A DNA stretch of 64,000 nt, taken from positions 1 through 64,000 of the forward strand of contig WRAU01000008.1 of assembly GCA_009780035.1 (NCBI GenBank). The letters are read 5' to 3'. The notes beneath the pieces are model-generated. The model searched no databases and had not been told where the DNA came from. It saw only the letters and a program-made list of their open reading frames with translations. The translations under genes and the position numbers were made by a program. This stretch comes from Alphaproteobacteria bacterium (GTDB lineage: Bacteria > Pseudomonadota > Alphaproteobacteria > WRAU01 > Hepatincolaceae). This document shows, piece after piece, positions 61,453-64,000 of the stretch; within the stretch, counting starts at the first letter, position 1, and every line of letters starts with the position of its first letter.

Positions 61453-64000
61453 CTACTGATTTCCATAATGGGTTGTATTATCTTTTCCCTTAGTAATACC
61501 GTCATTATTTGGTTTTCTATTTTCAGGGTTAGGGTAGGTGGCTTTACCTTTCGTATTATCTTCCAGCATATCTTCATAGAGCTTATTTTTTAAGTTATCG
61601 TAAGATTTATTGGCAATATTAGAATTATAGGTATTATTAAAATTGGTTTTAGATTTGGTATCATTTAATCCATCAACCACTTTGTGAGTTTTATTATTTA
61701 ACAGCGATATTTCTTTTTCTTTTGGTTTTACACCAGCCGAAGATTTTTCTCCCTTATAAAAATTAGTTTTAATAGTAGGGTTTAAAAAATCGCCTGCTAT
61801 ATCAAAACGCATTTTATTTCTAGTATCTGCAGTTTGCTCACCTTCGCCAGATCCCCGCATATTCTGCAGTCCTAAGTCGATATTAAGCTGCATTACTCCG
61901 CGATATTCTTTGTTATTATTATCAATATATAAAAGGGCAATTGGATAAAGTTCTATAATATTGTTTTTAATATTAGCACGACCGTAAATATCATTCACAT
62001 AAATAGTTTCAACACCATTAAGTTTCTTTTTAGAAAGGGTTAAGAACAATCCGTCAGTAATTGCCAGTCTATTTACCAATATGCGTTCCTGTTTGATAAA
62101 ACTTAAATCACCGTCAATATTAGAAAAAGGTTTGTCAAAGGTGTCGCCATTAAATTTAATTTTGCCGTTTAAAACCACATTGCCAACTATTGGCGTGGTT
62201 TTAAGAAATAGATTCTTCGTGTCTTCAAAATTCAGCACTAAATCTTCTAAATTAATATGTCCGGCAATTACTGGCAGAACAATGCTATCGGCGCTAATTG
62301 CTCCGGAAATGCTGCCGCCTCTTTCGCCCACTGCACTGAATTTGTTAATATTGAAGCCAGTTTTAAAAAGTGAAATATCTAAGCTCGCATTCTTCAAAGG
62401 CACGCCGCGCAGCTTAGATTTAGCTATATCCATATTAATTTTTACTTTAAAATTATTCGGCAGCCCGAAAATATTTATATCTTCAATTTTTTCGTAGGTT
62501 AAATTGGCGATTTGCCGTGCGTAAATATCTGCAATATCTTCAAAATTAAACTCTTTGATTTTTGTGGATACTAAAATATCGGAATCTTCAACCCTTTGTG
62601 AATAAATAATATAGGTGTCATTAAGCTGCAGATCTCCTAAGAATCCTACAAAATCGCTTAGCAGCAGTTTATTATTTTCTAACCTTAATTTTGAGGAAAT
62701 GCTGTATGCATCTTTATTTTTGCCAATATTTTGCAAAAATTCTATGCTAGCAGGACTAAATCCCATAGTTTGCCCTACAACAGAAATACTTCCTTGCGAT
62801 TCTAAAGCCAGTAAGGCGGTTTTGTTTTCAAGATCTACTCTGCCGACTACTTCAGCATTATAATTTTTTGTTTTAACTGATGTATTATAAATATACAGTT
62901 TATCGAAACTATCTAATAAAAAGCCAATATTTAAACTATCAATAGTGATATTATTAATAGCGGTATCCGCCGCTTTGAAATTTACTATAAAATGCTGCGG
63001 GCGGAAAATACTCATTTTGGAATTTTTCCAATTGGTAATTTCTTCAATGCTTGCTAAAAATGTAGAATCTTTAATAACGCTATTATTTAGTGTAGAGGTG
63101 ATTCCTTGCAGGAAAGGCGACATATCTTTCATTTCTGCTAGGATATCAATAATTATATTTCTACTGCTGCTGGCGTAATCCCAAGTAAAACTGCCTTGAT
63201 AGCGGTTATCATTTAGGATCATATTTATATTGTCAATTTTTAGAAAATTGGAATTTATAAGTAATTTTCCTTCAAAGCTGCTGTTTTGAATTTTTTTGCT
63301 GTTAATTTCAAAGAGGAATTTATTAATAAAAAGCAGAATCCCTTGATTTTTCATAGATAAATCAGCAGATATGTCGCCGTTTTCTGTATTTTTATAGCCA
63401 GACAATGTAATTAAATCGGCGTTGCGCCCATCAAGAATGAAATCTACAGTAAAATTGACTTTATCTTCCTTATATTGCAAAGTTGAGTTGTATTCAATAT
63501 TGCTGTCAGCAAATCTTAAGCCTCCACCTGCAGAAACTTTGCCGGTAAAAGAGGTTGTAATTTTAGCGCTAATATTTTCTGCGCTTATAATCTTTTGACC
63601 TTGATTATTAATAATGTTAATTTTAGAGCGTCTAAGTGTAAAATTATCTACATCATTAAAGCTGAACTTTATATTGTTTACAACGCTAGATAAAGCACGC
63701 GAAAGAAAGCCGTAATTAACAGAGCTGTCTTCTTTTGGAGTAATTAATGCCTCATTTGGTGCATCATTAAATTCTTGCGAGCTGATTGGCGCATTGCTTT
63801 CTTGATTTTCTTCTGTATTTTGAGATTTTTCAGCCGAATCTGTATCCAATAGTGCTTCTTTCTTCGGTGCAGCAGAAGTGCCATTAGTTATTAGGCTGTC
63901 AAGATTATCCAGCATATCTAAAACTTCATTAGCATTGCTGGCTGGAACTGCCGATGTATTTTGGGCGGTAATTTCTTTAATTTTATCGTTAGAGACGCTG
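61453..64000 (-). CDS. AsmA-like envelope protein, N-terminus beyond the right edge
   Basis: The frame is open to the window end: reading leftwards from 64000 it runs through SNDKIKEITAQNTSAVPASNANEVLD into LDNLDSLITNG, so the ATG at 63913-63915 is internal and the gene is cut. The visible part of about 850 residues has repeated short beta strands, with the AsmA C-terminal signature FNGDTFDKPFSNIDGDLSF and GVMQLNIDLGLQNMRGSGEG; the C-terminus is Asn/Lys-rich. AsmA proteins bridge lipid between membranes in Gram-negative bacteria. An N-terminal membrane helix is expected beyond the edge. Confidence 0.85.
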   Translation of the reverse strand, partial: SVSNDKIKEITAQNTSAVPASNANEVLDMLDNLDSLITNGTSAAPKKEALLDTDSAEKSQNTEENQESNAPISSQEFNDAPNEALITPKEDSSVNYGFLSRALSSVVNNIKFSFNDVDNFTLRRSKINIINNQGQKIISAENISAKITTSFTGKVSAGGGLRFADSNIEYNSTLQYKEDKVNFTVDFILDGRNADLITLSGYKNTENGDISADLSMKNQGILLFINKFLFEINSKKIQNSSFEGKLLINSNFLKIDNINMILNDNRYQGSFTWDYASSSRNIIIDILAEMKDMSPFLQGITSTLNNSVIKDSTFLASIEEITNWKNSKMSIFRPQHFIVNFKAADTAINNITIDSLNIGFLLDSFDKLYIYNTSVKTKNYNAEVVGRVDLENKTALLALESQGSISVVGQTMGFSPASIEFLQNIGKNKDAYSISSKLRLENNKLLLSDFVGFLGDLQLNDTYIIYSQRVEDSDILVSTKIKEFNFEDIADIYARQIANLTYEKIEDINIFGLPNNFKVKINMDIAKSKLRGVPLKNASLDISLFKTGFNINKFSAVGERGGSISGAISADSIVLPVIAGHINLEDLVLNFEDTKNLFLKTTPIVGNVVLNGKIKFNGDTFDKPFSNIDGDLSFIKQERILVNRLAITDGLFLTLSKKKLNGVETIYVNDIYGRANIKNNIIELYPIALLYIDNNNKEYRGVMQLNIDLGLQNMRGSGEGEQTADTRNKMRFDIAGDFLNPTIKTNFYKGEKSSAGVKPKEKEISLLNNKTHKVVDGLNDTKSKTNFNNTYNSNIANKSYDNLKNKLYEDMLEDNTKGKATYPNPENRKPNNDGITKGKDNTTHYGNQ

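Overview
The window is an AT-rich stretch of an alphaproteobacterial chromosome, most likely from a host-associated, reduced-genome lineage (Rickettsiales- or Holosporales-like; this is inference). The lineage call rests on a circularly permuted two-piece ssrA gene next to an alpha-type sspB, the order ubiE-ubiB-dut and rpsT-dnaA, a zinc-ribbon/DUF3426 gene divergent from ftsEX, the lpt operon rnd-kdsD-lptC/A-lptB, and an IalB-like lipoprotein. Both edges cut genes: the left edge has two overlapping alternatives, and the right edge cuts an AsmA-like gene.

Layout. 1-8.4 kb: membrane protein, htpX, galE, a barrel-like surface protein, a GT4 glycosyltransferase, the pta-ackA pair and a lysine-rich orphan. 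8.4-17.2 kb: one compact leftward run of eight genes (YgjP-like peptidase, YcgN-like, cysS, gltX, nadE, pncB, class II DAHP synthase, NDUFA9-like). 17.2-20.9 kb: rnd-kdsD-lptC/lptA fusion-lptB for Kdo and LPS export. 21-23.5 kb: orphan ParA, fruK, a short Trm112-like gene and tRNA-Gly. 23.7-30.7 kb: ubiE-ubiB-dut, a heparinase/cysteine-hydrolase fusion, a PH-like membrane protein, mutM. 30.8-34.3 kb: an Abi/HEPN gene preceded by a promoter and a strong hairpin (candidate RNA partner), then a TPP-riboswitch-controlled thiE-thiM-thiD salvage operon. 34.4-42.4 kb: rpsT-dnaA-dnaN-recF-MATE-gyrB. 42.5-46.4 kb: accessory region with an IalB-like lipoprotein, a GT8 glycosyltransferase split by a nine-G tract, a DUF262/DUF1524 (GmrSD-like) gene with an in-frame TAG, tRNA-Arg(CCG) and a decayed copy of it. 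46.4-52.2 kb: ABC ATPase, zf-CHCC protein, polA, queG, Gfo/Idh oxidoreductase. 52.3-64 kb: aminopeptidase P, LptM-like lipoprotein, zinc-ribbon/DUF3426 giant, ftsE-ftsX-plsC, thyX, ssrA, sspB, AsmA-like protein.

How the genes fit together. Much of the window serves the envelope (KdsD, LptC/A, LptB, AsmA-like, PlsC, GalE, glycosyltransferases, FtsEX), NAD supply (NadE, PncB, nicotinamidase-like domain), thiamine salvage, ubiquinone (UbiE, UbiB), genome replication (DnaA, DnaN, RecF, GyrB, PolA, ThyX, Dut) and ribosome rescue with tag-directed proteolysis (ssrA with SspB). Defence-like genes (Abi/HEPN, DUF262/DUF1524) sit among the housekeeping blocks, and a small family of palindromic repeats occupies several intergenic gaps.

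The most promising leads are the poly-G tract that puts a GT8 gene out of frame by one base (phase variation or decay), the Abi gene with its upstream hairpin RNA, the LptC-LptA fusion, and the heparinase-nicotinamidase fusion. Family assignments come from reading motifs by eye; no database search was run.
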